This document shows, piece by piece, positions 17,891-26,932 of a stretch of 64,000 nt of DNA (position 1 is the first letter of the stretch; each line of letters begins with the position of its first letter). The stretch is from Paraburkholderia hayleyella (lineage in GTDB: Bacteria > Pseudomonadota > Gammaproteobacteria > Burkholderiales > Burkholderiaceae). Both the position numbers and the translations under genes were made by a program. The stretch spans positions 310,001 to 374,000 of the forward strand of contig NZ_QPES01000001.1 in assembly GCF_009455685.1 (NCBI RefSeq), in the 5' to 3' direction. The notes beneath the pieces are model-generated. The model had not been told where the DNA came from. It did not search any database and saw only the letters and a program-made list of their open reading frames with translations.

Positions 17891-20800
17891 CTGATGAGCA
17901 GATTTTGATGGGAGAATCTAATAAGTCACCTGTTTTTCCTGTCCCACCGATTTTTATTTCCGATGACGATATTAGAGCGGCGATCGAGTTTATTCGGAAT
18001 GACAATATAGGTGATATATGGACCGCAGGTAGCGGTGGTGCGGGCGAAGTTCTGAAGCGGCTAGCCAAAGGTGAGGCCGTTCTTGATGTTGACTATGCGG
18101 TGGTAGGCCGAAAGCTGGCAGATACAACCGGGAAATACGGGCAGCGGATTGACGCAATGGCAACTCGCGTCCAGTCGACAGCGGTAAAAGCGCTTCTTAA
18201 ATCAACAGCAAACACGATGCTGGAAAGTGCGGCCAGACTAAGCCGTGGTGGTGAAGCCGGATATGCGAGGTACGGCCGGTCAGTGATTTCGCTGGCGCAG
18301 GCCGCTGCCGCGGGTACAACGTTAGGCCGGGCAAGCAAGCTGGTGGACATCATGACGCTCAGCTTTGCTATGGACAGGGGGCGGAGTACGCGTGACTGGA
18401 GCGAGGTTGCCGGAGTAATTGGAGGGATCGCTGGTTCGATTCAGGGAGCGGAGCTTGGGGCGACTATCGGTGTAACAATTGGAGCCTCGCTTGCCATCTA
18501 TGCTGGTATTCCGTTTGGCGGTGCATTCTTAATACTTGCAGTTGGCTTGGGCGGTGCGGCAGGCGCTTATTTGGGCGGTAAATACGGCACCGACCTGGGC
18601 CAGGCACTCTGGAAAGCATTCGCAGTCACACCGCTTTATCAGGACATCACCGACTTCCTCAAACCACTCGCCCCCGGCCTCGGCATGATCGACCCCCTAA
18701 TCCTCGATCTGGACGGCGACGGCGTCCACACCACCGGCGTGGACCACTCCGAAGCCCACTTCGATTTCGCTGGCGAAGGCAGCCGCACCCACACCGGCTG
18801 GATCAGCACCGGCGACGGCCTGCTCGTCCTCGACCGCAACCACAATGGCCTGATCGACACCGGCGCCGAACTCTTCAGCAATTTCACGCAACTCGCCAAT
18901 GGCACGCTCGCCGCGAACGGCTTTGAAGCGCTGCGCGAGTTCGATTTCAACAAAGACGGCATCATCGACCACAACGATTCGGTCTGGTCCTCCCTGCGTA
19001 TCTGGCGCGATGGCAACCGCGACGGCGCAACCCAGGACGGCGAACTGCTCACCCTCACCCAACTCGGCATCGTCGAAATCCGTTTAAGCCGGGACAGCAC
19101 GGTCCGTACGCTGGAAAACGGCAACATCGTGCGCGGCACAGGCAGCTTCGTACACGTTGTGAATGGCATCAAAACCGAACACGAAATGCTCGAAGTCTGG
19201 TTCGGCCAGGACAAGGCGCACCAGAAATTCGACACCCCCATTCCACTACGCGAGGACGTACAGGCGCTGCCCAATATCCAGGGCGTAGGCAACGTGCGCG
19301 ACCTGCGGCAGGCCGCCAGCATGGACACGAAGGAAGGCGCGGCGCTTCGCACGCTTCTCGCGCAGCTCGCTGCCGCCACCACACCCACCCAGCTCCTCGC
19401 GCTCATCGAGCCCCTGCTCAATGCATGGGTTGCCACCTCGGGCATGGAGACGACACAGGCACGGGTCACACAAGGCCGGCGCACGCTCTCCGGCTGCGAC
19501 ATCGGCGCGCAGTGGCTGGGCCGGCTGGCGGTGCTGGAGAAGTTGAGCGGCACGATGCTGGAGGCGAACCAGAACGAGGTGCTGATACTCACCAGCACCC
19601 GCTTCGGGTATATCACCCGGGCCTGGGAGACGCTGACGCATTCGGTCTACAACGCCGCCGCCTCGCAAACGACATGGAAGCCCTGTCTGGACGCGATCCG
19701 CTACACGCTGGACACCAGCGGCAAGATCAGCGCGGATTTCAGCGCGATGGTGACGCTGCTAAAGAACGCGGAAAGCCGGATCGGTGCTGTCGAGGTGACA
19801 CGGCTCATGACGGAGCTCACGCGGCAATACGGCGCGGGCTGGCACACGGCGGGGTTCGACATGACTTCGGTGCTGCGTGACTACGTCATGACGCATGAGT
19901 CGGGGGCACTGCGTGAGGCGCTGACGGCGATGGATGTGTTCTACGGCAGTGGCAGGCTGGAAGGGGGGCGCGGTGCGGACATTCTGCTGGCGCGGGACGA
20001 AGCCAGCGAACTCCTGGGTGGCGCGGGCGATGATGTCCTGAGAGGCGGCCGCGGCAACGATACGCTGCGCGGCGGCGATGGAAGTGACACGTACTGGTTC
20101 GGCCGGCACTCGGGCAACGATACGGTTAGCGAAGAGTACGACGTCTACGGCGATTACACCGACGTGGTGCGCTTCGATGCGGATGTCAGACCAGAAGACG
20201 TGAGCGTCAGACGTGATGGCCGTAGTGATGACCTGCTCATCACCATCAGGGACTCGGATAGCGTGCTGCGTATCCGGGACCAGCTCCGGCAACACGAACA
20301 GAAATTCTTCGCCGCCATCGAGCAGTTCAAGTTTGCCAACGGCACGACATGGAGCAAGGAGGACGTCGCGCTCATGACGCTCAAAGGCACCCCAGGCGAC
20401 GACATCATTCAGGGCTTCAACGGCGACGACCTCATGGATGGCGGCGCAGGCAACGACACGCTCTACGGTGGCGACGGCAACGACACCTACTGCTTCGGCA
20501 AATACTCCGGCAACGACACCATCGCGGAGAGCAGTGACTTCCAGGACAAATACACAGACGTCGTGCGTTTCGATGCGGATATCAAGCCCGAAGACGTAAC
20601 CGTCAAACGCGATGGCCGTAGCGACGACCTGCTCATCACGATCATGGGTTCGGAAAACGTGCTGCGTATCCGCGACCAGCTCCGGCAACACGAACAGAAA
20701 TTCTTCGCCGCCATCGAGCAGTTCAAGTTCGCCAACGGCACGACATGGAGCAAGGAGGACGTCGCGCTCATGACCCTCAAAGGCACGCCAGGCGACGACA

Positions 20801-23127
20801 TCATCCAGGGCTTCAACGGCGACGACCTCATGGATGGCGGTGCAGGCAATGACACACTCTACGGTGGCGACGGCAACGACACCTATCTCTTCGGCAGACG
20901 CTCTGGCAACGACACCATCGCGGAGAGCAGTGACTTCCAGGACAAATACACAGACGTCGTGCGTTTCGATGCGGATATCAAACCCGAAGACATAACCGTC
21001 AAACGCGATGGCCGCAGCGACGACCTGCTCATCACGATCAGGGGCTCGGAAAACGTGCTCCGTATCCGCGACCAGCTCCGGCAACACGAACAGAAGTTCT
21101 TCGCCGCCATCGAGCAGTTCAAGTTCGCCAACGGCACGACATGGAGCAAGGAAGATGTCGCGCTCATGACGCTCAAAGGCACGCCAGGCGACGACATCAT
21201 CCAGGGCTTCAACGGCGACGACCTCATGGATGGCGGTGCAGGCAACGACACACTCTACGGTGGTGACGGCAACGACATCTATCTCTTCGGTAAACACTCC
21301 GGCAACGACACCATCGCGGAGAGCAGCGACTTCCAGGGCCAATACACAGACGTCGTGCGTTTCGATGCGGATATCAAACCCGAAGACGTAACCGTCAAAC
21401 GCGATGGCCGTAGCGACGACCTGCTCATCACGATCAGGGGTTCGGACAGCGTGCTGCGTATCCGGGACCAGCTCCGGCAACACGAACAGAAGTTCTTCGC
21501 CGCCATCGAGCAGTTCAAGTTCGCCAACGGCACGACATGGAGCAAGGAAGAGGTCGCGCTCATGACGCTCAAAGGCACGCCAGGCGACGACATCATTCAG
21601 GGCTTCAACGGCGACGACCTCATGGATGGCGGTGCAGGCAACGACACACTCTACGGTGGTGATGGCAACGACACCTACCGCTTCGGCAAACACTCCGGCA
21701 ATGACACCATCGCGGAGAGCAGCGACTTCCAGGGCCAATACACAGACGTTGTGCGTTTCGATGCGGATATCAAACCTGAAGACATAGCCGTCAGACGCGA
21801 TGGTCGTAGTGATGATCTGCTCATCACCATCAGGGGCTCGGACAGCGTGCTGCGTATCCGGGACCAGCTCCGGCAACACGAACAGAAATTCTTCGCCGCC
21901 ATCGAGCAGTTCAAATTTGCCAACGGCACGACATGGAGCAAGGAGGACGTCGCGCTCATGACGCTCAAAGGCACGCCAGGTGACGACCTCATCCAGGGCT
22001 TCAACGGCGACGACCTCATGGATGGCGGCGCAGGCAACGACACGCTTTACGGCGGCGATGGCAATGACACCTATCTCTTCGGCAGACGCTCCGGCAACGA
22101 CACCATCGCGGAGAGCAGTGACTTCCAGGACAAATACACAGACGTCGTGCGTTTCGACGCAGATATCAAACCCGAAGACATAACCGTCAGACGCGATGGC
22201 CGTAGCGACGACCTGCTCATCACGATCAGGGGTTCGGACAGCGTGCTGCGTATCCGCGACCAGTTCCGGCAACACGAACAGAAATTCTTCGCCGCCATCG
22301 AGCAGTTCAAGTTCGCCAACGGCACGACATGGAGCAAGGAGGACGTCGCGCTCATGACGCTCAAAGGCACGCCAGGCGACGACCTCATTCAGGGCTTCAA
22401 CGGTGACGATCTCATGGATGGCGGCACAGGCAACGACACGCTCTACGGCGGCGACGGCAGCGACACCTACCGCTTCGGCAAACACTCGGGCCACAACAGG
22501 ATCATCGAAGGCTACGACTTCAGCAAGCGCTACATCGACGTGGTGAAATTCGATGACGACATTCGTCCCGAAGACGTCATCCTGAGCCGCGAGGAATACA
22601 ACAGCGAGAATGTGCTCATCACCCTCAAAGGTGCGCACAACGAGCTAAAACTCGTCGACCAGCTGGCAAAATCCGGCAGCGAATACGTCAAGGGCGTCGA
22701 GGCGCTGAGATTCGCCGACGGCACCGTCTGGGACAAGGAGACCATCGCGCAACGCGCCAGCCGGGCTCCGCGCGCGCAGAGCCTGATGAGCATGCCCGGC
22801 GAGAACCGGCATCTGTCTGACCCGGTGGGTTACTGGCTGGACAAGGCCTACGCGGCAGGGCTCAAGCGCGCAGGTGAAGAAGAGTTTGGCGCGCTGCCCT
22901 CGCAGAACTGGAAACCGCTCCAGGCCGAAGCACGCACGCCGCTGCAACAGTCCGCGTTGCAACCCCTGCAATCCCTATCCGCAGCCACGTTAGAGATCGA
23001 CCGCCAGGCCGAGATGATGTACCAGGGCCTGCTGGCGGCCTATGGCAAATCTCCGGCCATCACCACATGGGAGCCGCGGCGCGAATCCGCTTCCTTCGCA
23101 CCGCCGCTGATTGCAACGGATTGTTGA
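17878..23127 (+). CDS. Large FrpC-like self-processing RTX protein, T1SS substrate
   Basis: Encodes 1749 residues. Residues 1-271 form a cargo with a glycine-zipper-like hydrophobic region at about 175-240 (GVIGGIAGSIQGAELGATIG, later GLGGAAGAYLGGKYG). Residues 272-430 match the FrpC-type self-processing module: the scissile Asp272-Pro273 is followed by LILDLDGDGVHTTG, GDGLLVLDRNHNGLIDTG and FNKDGIIDHNDS Ca-binding loops. Residues 430-690 contain the LPNIQGVGNVRDLRQA segment common in large RTX proteins. Residues about 690-1630 hold nonapeptide RTX motifs (GGAGNDTLYGGDGNDTY) in near-identical 132-residue units. The last 120 residues would carry the C-terminal export signal. In FrpC, calcium triggers Asp-Pro cleavage after secretion. 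The cargo is inferred to be membrane-active; no enzymatic motif is seen. Base composition shifts from AT-rich to GC-rich inside the cargo. Confidence 0.85.
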   Translation: MPALTDEQILMGESNKSPVFPVPPIFISDDDIRAAIEFIRNDNIGDIWTAGSGGAGEVLKRLAKGEAVLDVDYAVVGRKLADTTGKYGQRIDAMATRVQSTAVKALLKSTANTMLESAARLSRGGEAGYARYGRSVISLAQAAAAGTTLGRASKLVDIMTLSFAMDRGRSTRDWSEVAGVIGGIAGSIQGAELGATIGVTIGASLAIYAGIPFGGAFLILAVGLGGAAGAYLGGKYGTDLGQALWKAFAVTPLYQDITDFLKPLAPGLGMIDPLILDLDGDGVHTTGVDHSEAHFDFAGEGSRTHTGWISTGDGLLVLDRNHNGLIDTGAELFSNFTQLANGTLAANGFEALREFDFNKDGIIDHNDSVWSSLRIWRDGNRDGATQDGELLTLTQLGIVEIRLSRDSTVRTLENGNIVRGTGSFVHVVNGIKTEHEMLEVWFGQDKAHQKFDTPIPLREDVQALPNIQGVGNVRDLRQAASMDTKEGAALRTLLAQLAAATTPTQLLALIEPLLNAWVATSGMETTQARVTQGRRTLSGCDIGAQWLGRLAVLEKLSGTMLEANQNEVLILTSTRFGYITRAWETLTHSVYNAAASQTTWKPCLDAIRYTLDTSGKISADFSAMVTLLKNAESRIGAVEVTRLMTELTRQYGAGWHTAGFDMTSVLRDYVMTHESGALREALTAMDVFYGSGRLEGGRGADILLARDEASELLGGAGDDVLRGGRGNDTLRGGDGSDTYWFGRHSGNDTVSEEYDVYGDYTDVVRFDADVRPEDVSVRRDGRSDDLLITIRDSDSVLRIRDQLRQHEQKFFAAIEQFKFANGTTWSKEDVALMTLKGTPGDDIIQGFNGDDLMDGGAGNDTLYGGDGNDTYCFGKYSGNDTIAESSDFQDKYTDVVRFDADIKPEDVTVKRDGRSDDLLITIMGSENVLRIRDQLRQHEQKFFAAIEQFKFANGTTWSKEDVALMTLKGTPGDDIIQGFNGDDLMDGGAGNDTLYGGDGNDTYLFGRRSGNDTIAESSDFQDKYTDVVRFDADIKPEDITVKRDGRSDDLLITIRGSENVLRIRDQLRQHEQKFFAAIEQFKFANGTTWSKEDVALMTLKGTPGDDIIQGFNGDDLMDGGAGNDTLYGGDGNDIYLFGKHSGNDTIAESSDFQGQYTDVVRFDADIKPEDVTVKRDGRSDDLLITIRGSDSVLRIRDQLRQHEQKFFAAIEQFKFANGTTWSKEEVALMTLKGTPGDDIIQGFNGDDLMDGGAGNDTLYGGDGNDTYRFGKHSGNDTIAESSDFQGQYTDVVRFDADIKPEDIAVRRDGRSDDLLITIRGSDSVLRIRDQLRQHEQKFFAAIEQFKFANGTTWSKEDVALMTLKGTPGDDLIQGFNGDDLMDGGAGNDTLYGGDGNDTYLFGRRSGNDTIAESSDFQDKYTDVVRFDADIKPEDITVRRDGRSDDLLITIRGSDSVLRIRDQFRQHEQKFFAAIEQFKFANGTTWSKEDVALMTLKGTPGDDLIQGFNGDDLMDGGTGNDTLYGGDGSDTYRFGKHSGHNRIIEGYDFSKRYIDVVKFDDDIRPEDVILSREEYNSENVLITLKGAHNELKLVDQLAKSGSEYVKGVEALRFADGTVWDKETIAQRASRAPRAQSLMSMPGENRHLSDPVGYWLDKAYAAGLKRAGEEEFGALPSQNWKPLQAEARTPLQQSALQPLQSLSAATLEIDRQAEMMYQGLLAAYGKSPAITTWEPRRESASFAPPLIATDC
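20386..22365 (+). repeat. Five tandem 396-bp RTX units inside the RTX gene
   Basis: Units of exactly 396 bp (132 codons) begin at 20386, 20782, 21178, 21574 and 21970 with GTPGDD(I/L)IQGFNGDDLMDGG. Each holds one RTX nonapeptide block and a haemolysin-related domain (DVVRFDADIKPED through KFANGTTWSKEDVALMTLK). More diverged units flank them on both sides (about 20000 and 22366). Near-identity at DNA level points to recent expansion or gene conversion, and the copy number may vary between strains. Confidence 0.9.
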
Positions 23128-23159
23128 AATACCGCCCAGCAATTCGCAACCTCGCCATA

Positions 23160-23193
23160 CCGGACAAGCACGACACACTTCGTGCCTGTCCGG
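23160..23193. other. Hairpin between the RTX gene and the T1SS ABC gene
   Basis: Fourteen-base arms with one mismatch (CCGGACAAGCACGA and TCGTGCCTGTCCGG) enclose six bases in the 115 bp gap. No T run follows, so it is more likely an RNA-stability or partial-attenuation element separating toxin and exporter expression than a full terminator. Confidence 0.55.
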
Positions 23194-23242
23194 GTACGGC
23201 CGCAAGCCATCACGCAGCACGTAGTTAGGTTAACAACAAAAA

Positions 23243-25477
23243 ATGCATAACGAAATATCATCGGGGAGCCGCTCGAACGGCAACCCGCGAGAGACCATTT
23301 TTCCCACGATTCATTCAGCCGCCGAATCACAGCAATCACCGCACGCAGAGGCCCAGGATCATCACAGCGAAGATACAGGTCTTGCCTGTCTGGTCGCTAT
23401 AGCGCGCTTTCACGGCATCGCGGTGGATCCCGGCCAGATTGAGCATGAATTCAAAACTGACGACACGCCTCTTGATCGAACCAGTCTTTTGCTTGCCGCC
23501 CGTTCGCTTGGCCTGAACGCTCGCACCGTCAAAACGCGCATGACTCGCCTGGATCGTATCGCGCTACCCGCGATTGCGGTCGACGACGAAAACGGCACAT
23601 TCTTCATCATCGTGCGTCTGGAGAAAGAGGCTGAGACGGTGATGATTCATCATTCCGGCAAAGCTGAACTCATTGCCCTGTCCTTCGACACCTTCTGGCA
23701 ACGCTGCCAAGGAAACCTGATTCTCTTCGCTTCACATGCGTCGATGCGCAAGACGTTAGCGAAGTTCGATTTCAGCTGGTTCATTCCCGCGCTGATGAAG
23801 TATCGACGGCTTCTGACTGAAGTTCTGGTCGTTTCGTTTTTTATCCAGGTTCTCGCGCTCGTCACCCCTTTGTTCTTTCAGGTCGTGATGGACAAGGTGC
23901 TGGTGCACCGAGGGCTAACCACGCTCGATGTGATCGCGGTCGGGCTTTGTCTCGTGATGCTGTTCGATGTCGTGCTGAACGCGTTGCGTACTTATGTGTT
24001 CTCTCACACTACAAGCCGTATCGACGTCGAACTCGGATCGCAACTGTTTCGCCATCTGCTGATGTTGCCGGTGGCGTACTTTCAGGCACGGCGTGTGGGC
24101 GATTCGGTCGCGCGGGTGCGTGAACTGGAGAACATTCGCGCGTTCCTTACCGGCAACGCGATTACGCTGTTGATGGACCTTCTGTTTTCGTTCGTGTTTC
24201 TCAGTGTGATGCTGTATTACAGCGGTTGGCTGACGTTGATCGTGATTGTCTCGTTGCCGTGTTACGTCCTGCTCTCGCTTGTTTGCACGCCCGTGTTGCG
24301 TCGGCGGCTGGATGAAAAGTTCGCCCGGGGTGCGGAAAACCAGGCGTTCCTCGTGGAAACCATCAGCGGTATCGATACAGTCAAGTCCATGGCTGCCGAG
24401 CCGCATTGGATCCGCAGTTGGGAGAACCAGCTTGCGGCTTATATCCGTGCGACGTTTCGCACGGCAACGGTGGCGATCTGGGCTAATGGTGGGGTCAACC
24501 TGATTAGCAAGTTCGTCACGGTTGCGCTGATGTGGGTCGGGGCGCGCCTGGTGATCGACAACAAGCTCACCGTGGGACAACTGATCGCATTCAACATGTT
24601 GTCGGGCCAGGTGTCGGGGCCGATCATGCGGCTCGCGCAACTATGGACCGATTTTCAGCAAACCGGCATTTCAGTCGCGCGTCTCGGAGACATTCTGAAT
24701 GCGCCAACAGAAACGCAAGATGCCAAGATCGCTTTGCCGCCCGTGACGGGGCACATCGAACTTGACGACGTCGTGTTCCGTTACCGGCCCGAAGGGCCTT
24801 ACGTTCTGAGTGGGCTCAGTCTTTCCGTGCGCGCGGGCGAAGTGCTTGGCATTGTGGGCCCGTCCGGATCAGGTAAAAGCACGCTAGCGCGGCTCGTACA
24901 ACGTTTGTATGTGCCAGAGCGTGGGCGCGTGATGGTTGATGGCCACGATCTCGCGCTCGTTGATGCCGCTTCGCTACGGCGTCAGATTGGCGTAGTGCAG
25001 CAGGAAAACGTGCTGTTCAATCGCAGCATCCGCGACAACATTGCATTGACCGATCCGGGCGCACCGCTCGCTGACGTGATCAAGGCCGCGAAGCAGGCAG
25101 GAGCGCATGAGTTCATCGCGGAGTTGCAGCAGGGGTACGACACGCTGGTGGGCGAGCATGGCTCGACGCTGTCGGGTGGGCAGCGGCAGCGGATTGCTAT
25201 TGCGCGTGCCTTGATGAGTCATCCCCGCATTCTGATTTTTGATGAGGCGACAAGCGCGCTCGATTACGAATCCGAGCGCATGGTTCAAGACAACATGCAC
25301 TTGATCACCCAGGGCCGCACGGTACTGGTGATTGCGCATCGCTTGTCGGCGGTGCGGCACGCTGATCGCATCATCGTGATGGAGCGTGGCAGGCTGATCG
25401 AAGAGGGGCCGCACGAGCGGCTTCTCGCAGCGGGCGGCACATATGCGCGGCTATGCAGTTTGCAGACAGGAGGCTGA
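23243..25477 (+). CDS. T1SS ABC transporter, HlyB type with peptidase-like domain
   Basis: Encodes 744 residues and is clearly similar to HlyB throughout. The N-terminal C39-like domain (about 40-165) starts DTGLACLVAIARFHG: the position of the catalytic Cys in true C39 peptidases is Thr, so it should bind substrate without cutting, as in HlyB. The transmembrane region (about 195-470) contains TPLFFQVVMDKVLVHRG and FRHLLMLPVAYFQARRVGD. The ATPase domain has Walker A GPSGSGKST near residue 539, signature LSGGQRQRIAIARAL near 643, Walker B ILIFDEATSALD near 665 and the switch His in VIAHRLS. It exports the upstream RTX protein with the HlyD and TolC partners that follow directly. Confidence 0.95.
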   Translation: MHNEISSGSRSNGNPRETIFPTIHSAAESQQSPHAEAQDHHSEDTGLACLVAIARFHGIAVDPGQIEHEFKTDDTPLDRTSLLLAARSLGLNARTVKTRMTRLDRIALPAIAVDDENGTFFIIVRLEKEAETVMIHHSGKAELIALSFDTFWQRCQGNLILFASHASMRKTLAKFDFSWFIPALMKYRRLLTEVLVVSFFIQVLALVTPLFFQVVMDKVLVHRGLTTLDVIAVGLCLVMLFDVVLNALRTYVFSHTTSRIDVELGSQLFRHLLMLPVAYFQARRVGDSVARVRELENIRAFLTGNAITLLMDLLFSFVFLSVMLYYSGWLTLIVIVSLPCYVLLSLVCTPVLRRRLDEKFARGAENQAFLVETISGIDTVKSMAAEPHWIRSWENQLAAYIRATFRTATVAIWANGGVNLISKFVTVALMWVGARLVIDNKLTVGQLIAFNMLSGQVSGPIMRLAQLWTDFQQTGISVARLGDILNAPTETQDAKIALPPVTGHIELDDVVFRYRPEGPYVLSGLSLSVRAGEVLGIVGPSGSGKSTLARLVQRLYVPERGRVMVDGHDLALVDAASLRRQIGVVQQENVLFNRSIRDNIALTDPGAPLADVIKAAKQAGAHEFIAELQQGYDTLVGEHGSTLSGGQRQRIAIARALMSHPRILIFDEATSALDYESERMVQDNMHLITQGRTVLVIAHRLSAVRHADRIIVMERGRLIEEGPHERLLAAGGTYARLCSLQTGG

Positions 25478-25480
25478 ACG

Positions 25481-26932
25481 ATGCGCCTGCTGCTTTGGTT
25501 CGATGCCGTGCGCGCTATGTGCCGGCGGTATCGGGACGTGTTGCGGGAGGCATGGCGCTCGCGTGACAAGCATCCTGTTCTCTGGAAACCCGATGAAGCC
25601 GAGTTTCTGCCCGCCGCGCTAGCGCTGCAGCGTACCCCCGTATCGCCTCTGCCACGGGTGGCGGCAGCGGTCTTGCTGGCTTTGCTGGTCGTCGCCTTGC
25701 TCTGGGCGATATTCGGCAAGATAGACATCGTGGCTACGGCCGATGGCAAGATCGTTCCAGATGGCCACGCCAAAATCATTCAGTCGATCGAAACCGCAAA
25801 GGTCACGGCTATCCACGTCAGTGATGGGCAACTCGTCAAGGCTGGGACTGTGTTGCTCGAACTGGATTCGACCGTTTCCGCCGCTGAACGCAAGCGCTTG
25901 CGTGATGACTGGGCCGAAAGCTGGCTTGCTGCCACTCGTGCCCGTGCGGTACTCATGGGCATTGAAACAGGCGTGACACCGCAGCTGGATGGTCCGGGCG
26001 TTGGCGATCATGTTCCAGCTGATCTCGTACCTGATACGGCACGCATCGAGCAGGAGCAGCGCTTTCTTGAAGGTGAGCTGGGTGAGTTTCGTTCAAAGCT
26101 TGCGCGTCTGGATGCGGAGATTGCCCGTAACCGCGCTGAGCTTCAGACAGTCGGCGCAATGATCTACCGGTTACAACAGACGCTGAAGATCGCCCGAACG
26201 CGTGAGGGCGATTTGAACCAGTTAGCCGCCAACAACTATGTGTCTCGTCACGAGTATCTGGAGAAGCAGCAGGCGCGAATAGAGCAGGAGGGTGAGCTGG
26301 CCGCACAAAAGAGCCGCACGGGAGAAATCCGGGCAGCGATCGAAAGCGCCCGGCGTCAGCGCGACGAACTGACGGCGACGACGCGCCGGGCGATGCTCGA
26401 TAACCTCAACATGGCAACACAAAAGGCGGCCGAACTGCGCCAGGAGTTCATCAAGGCGGATGCACACGATCGCTTCATGACGCTGAAGGCCCCGGTCGAT
26501 GGCGCGGTGCAACAGCTTGCCGTGCATACCGTAGGCGGGGTGGTGACAGCGGCACAACCGCTCATGGTGGTGGTGCCGCGTGAGCAGCCCGCGGAAATCG
26601 AAGCCTTTCTGGAGAACCGCGATATCGGTTTTGTCCGCGTCGGGCAGACCGCTGCCGCAAAGATCGAAACGTTTTTGTATACACGTTACGGCACGCTTGC
26701 GGCAAAAGTGGTTAGCGTGTCGCACGATGCGATCGAGGACGAAAAGCGCGGCCTGATTTACGCAGTACGCCTGAAGCTACCGCAATCGATGATGCAAATT
26801 GATGGACAGGAAGTTGCGCTAACACCGGGCATGGCGGTGAGCGTCGAAATCAAAACCGGCAAGCGGCGCCTGATCGAATACTTCATGAGCCCATTGCTCA
26901 CGCATGTTGACGAGAGTTTGCATGAACGCTAA
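25481..26932 (+). CDS. T1SS membrane fusion protein, HlyD family
   Basis: Encodes 483 residues, starting 4 bases after the ABC gene behind a GGAGG site. A cytoplasmic N-terminal tail is followed by one transmembrane helix at about 58-80 (AAAVLLALLVVALLWAIFGK), then the lipoyl/barrel-sandwich segment (GKIVPDGHAKIIQSIETAKV), a long coiled-coil hairpin (about 130-320) and the returning barrel domain with LKAPVDGAVQQLAVHTVGG near residue 335. It bridges the inner-membrane ABC protein to the TolC-like channel. Confidence 0.94.
   Translation: MRLLLWFDAVRAMCRRYRDVLREAWRSRDKHPVLWKPDEAEFLPAALALQRTPVSPLPRVAAAVLLALLVVALLWAIFGKIDIVATADGKIVPDGHAKIIQSIETAKVTAIHVSDGQLVKAGTVLLELDSTVSAAERKRLRDDWAESWLAATRARAVLMGIETGVTPQLDGPGVGDHVPADLVPDTARIEQEQRFLEGELGEFRSKLARLDAEIARNRAELQTVGAMIYRLQQTLKIARTREGDLNQLAANNYVSRHEYLEKQQARIEQEGELAAQKSRTGEIRAAIESARRQRDELTATTRRAMLDNLNMATQKAAELRQEFIKADAHDRFMTLKAPVDGAVQQLAVHTVGGVVTAAQPLMVVVPREQPAEIEAFLENRDIGFVRVGQTAAAKIETFLYTRYGTLAAKVVSVSHDAIEDEKRGLIYAVRLKLPQSMMQIDGQEVALTPGMAVSVEIKTGKRRLIEYFMSPLLTHVDESLHER

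Larger units (their letters stand above)
16949..18166 (+). repeat. Cassette direct repeat, copy C (complete copy)
   Basis: Contains the spacer, the membrane gene and the RTX start from which copies A and B can be derived. It matches copy A over the spacer and membrane gene and copy B from about 17158 to 18166. Beyond 18166 only this copy continues as an intact RTX gene. Confidence 0.75.

Noticed and set aside
12411..18166. CRISPR-like or IS-like origin for the repeated cassettes
   Set aside because: The repeats are gene-sized, contain no short regular spacers, no transposase and no terminal inverted repeats at their ends; tandem duplication explains them better.
19759..22638. A 959-codon open frame on the minus strand across the RTX repeats
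   Set aside because: It is antisense to the RTX gene and repeats with the same 396-bp period; its length follows from the codon pattern of the repeats. No family features or start signals.
23243..23740. An active C39 peptidase in the T1SS transporter
   Set aside because: The catalytic Cys position is Thr (DTGLACL), as in non-cleaving HlyB-type domains, and the substrate is an RTX protein without a double-glycine leader.
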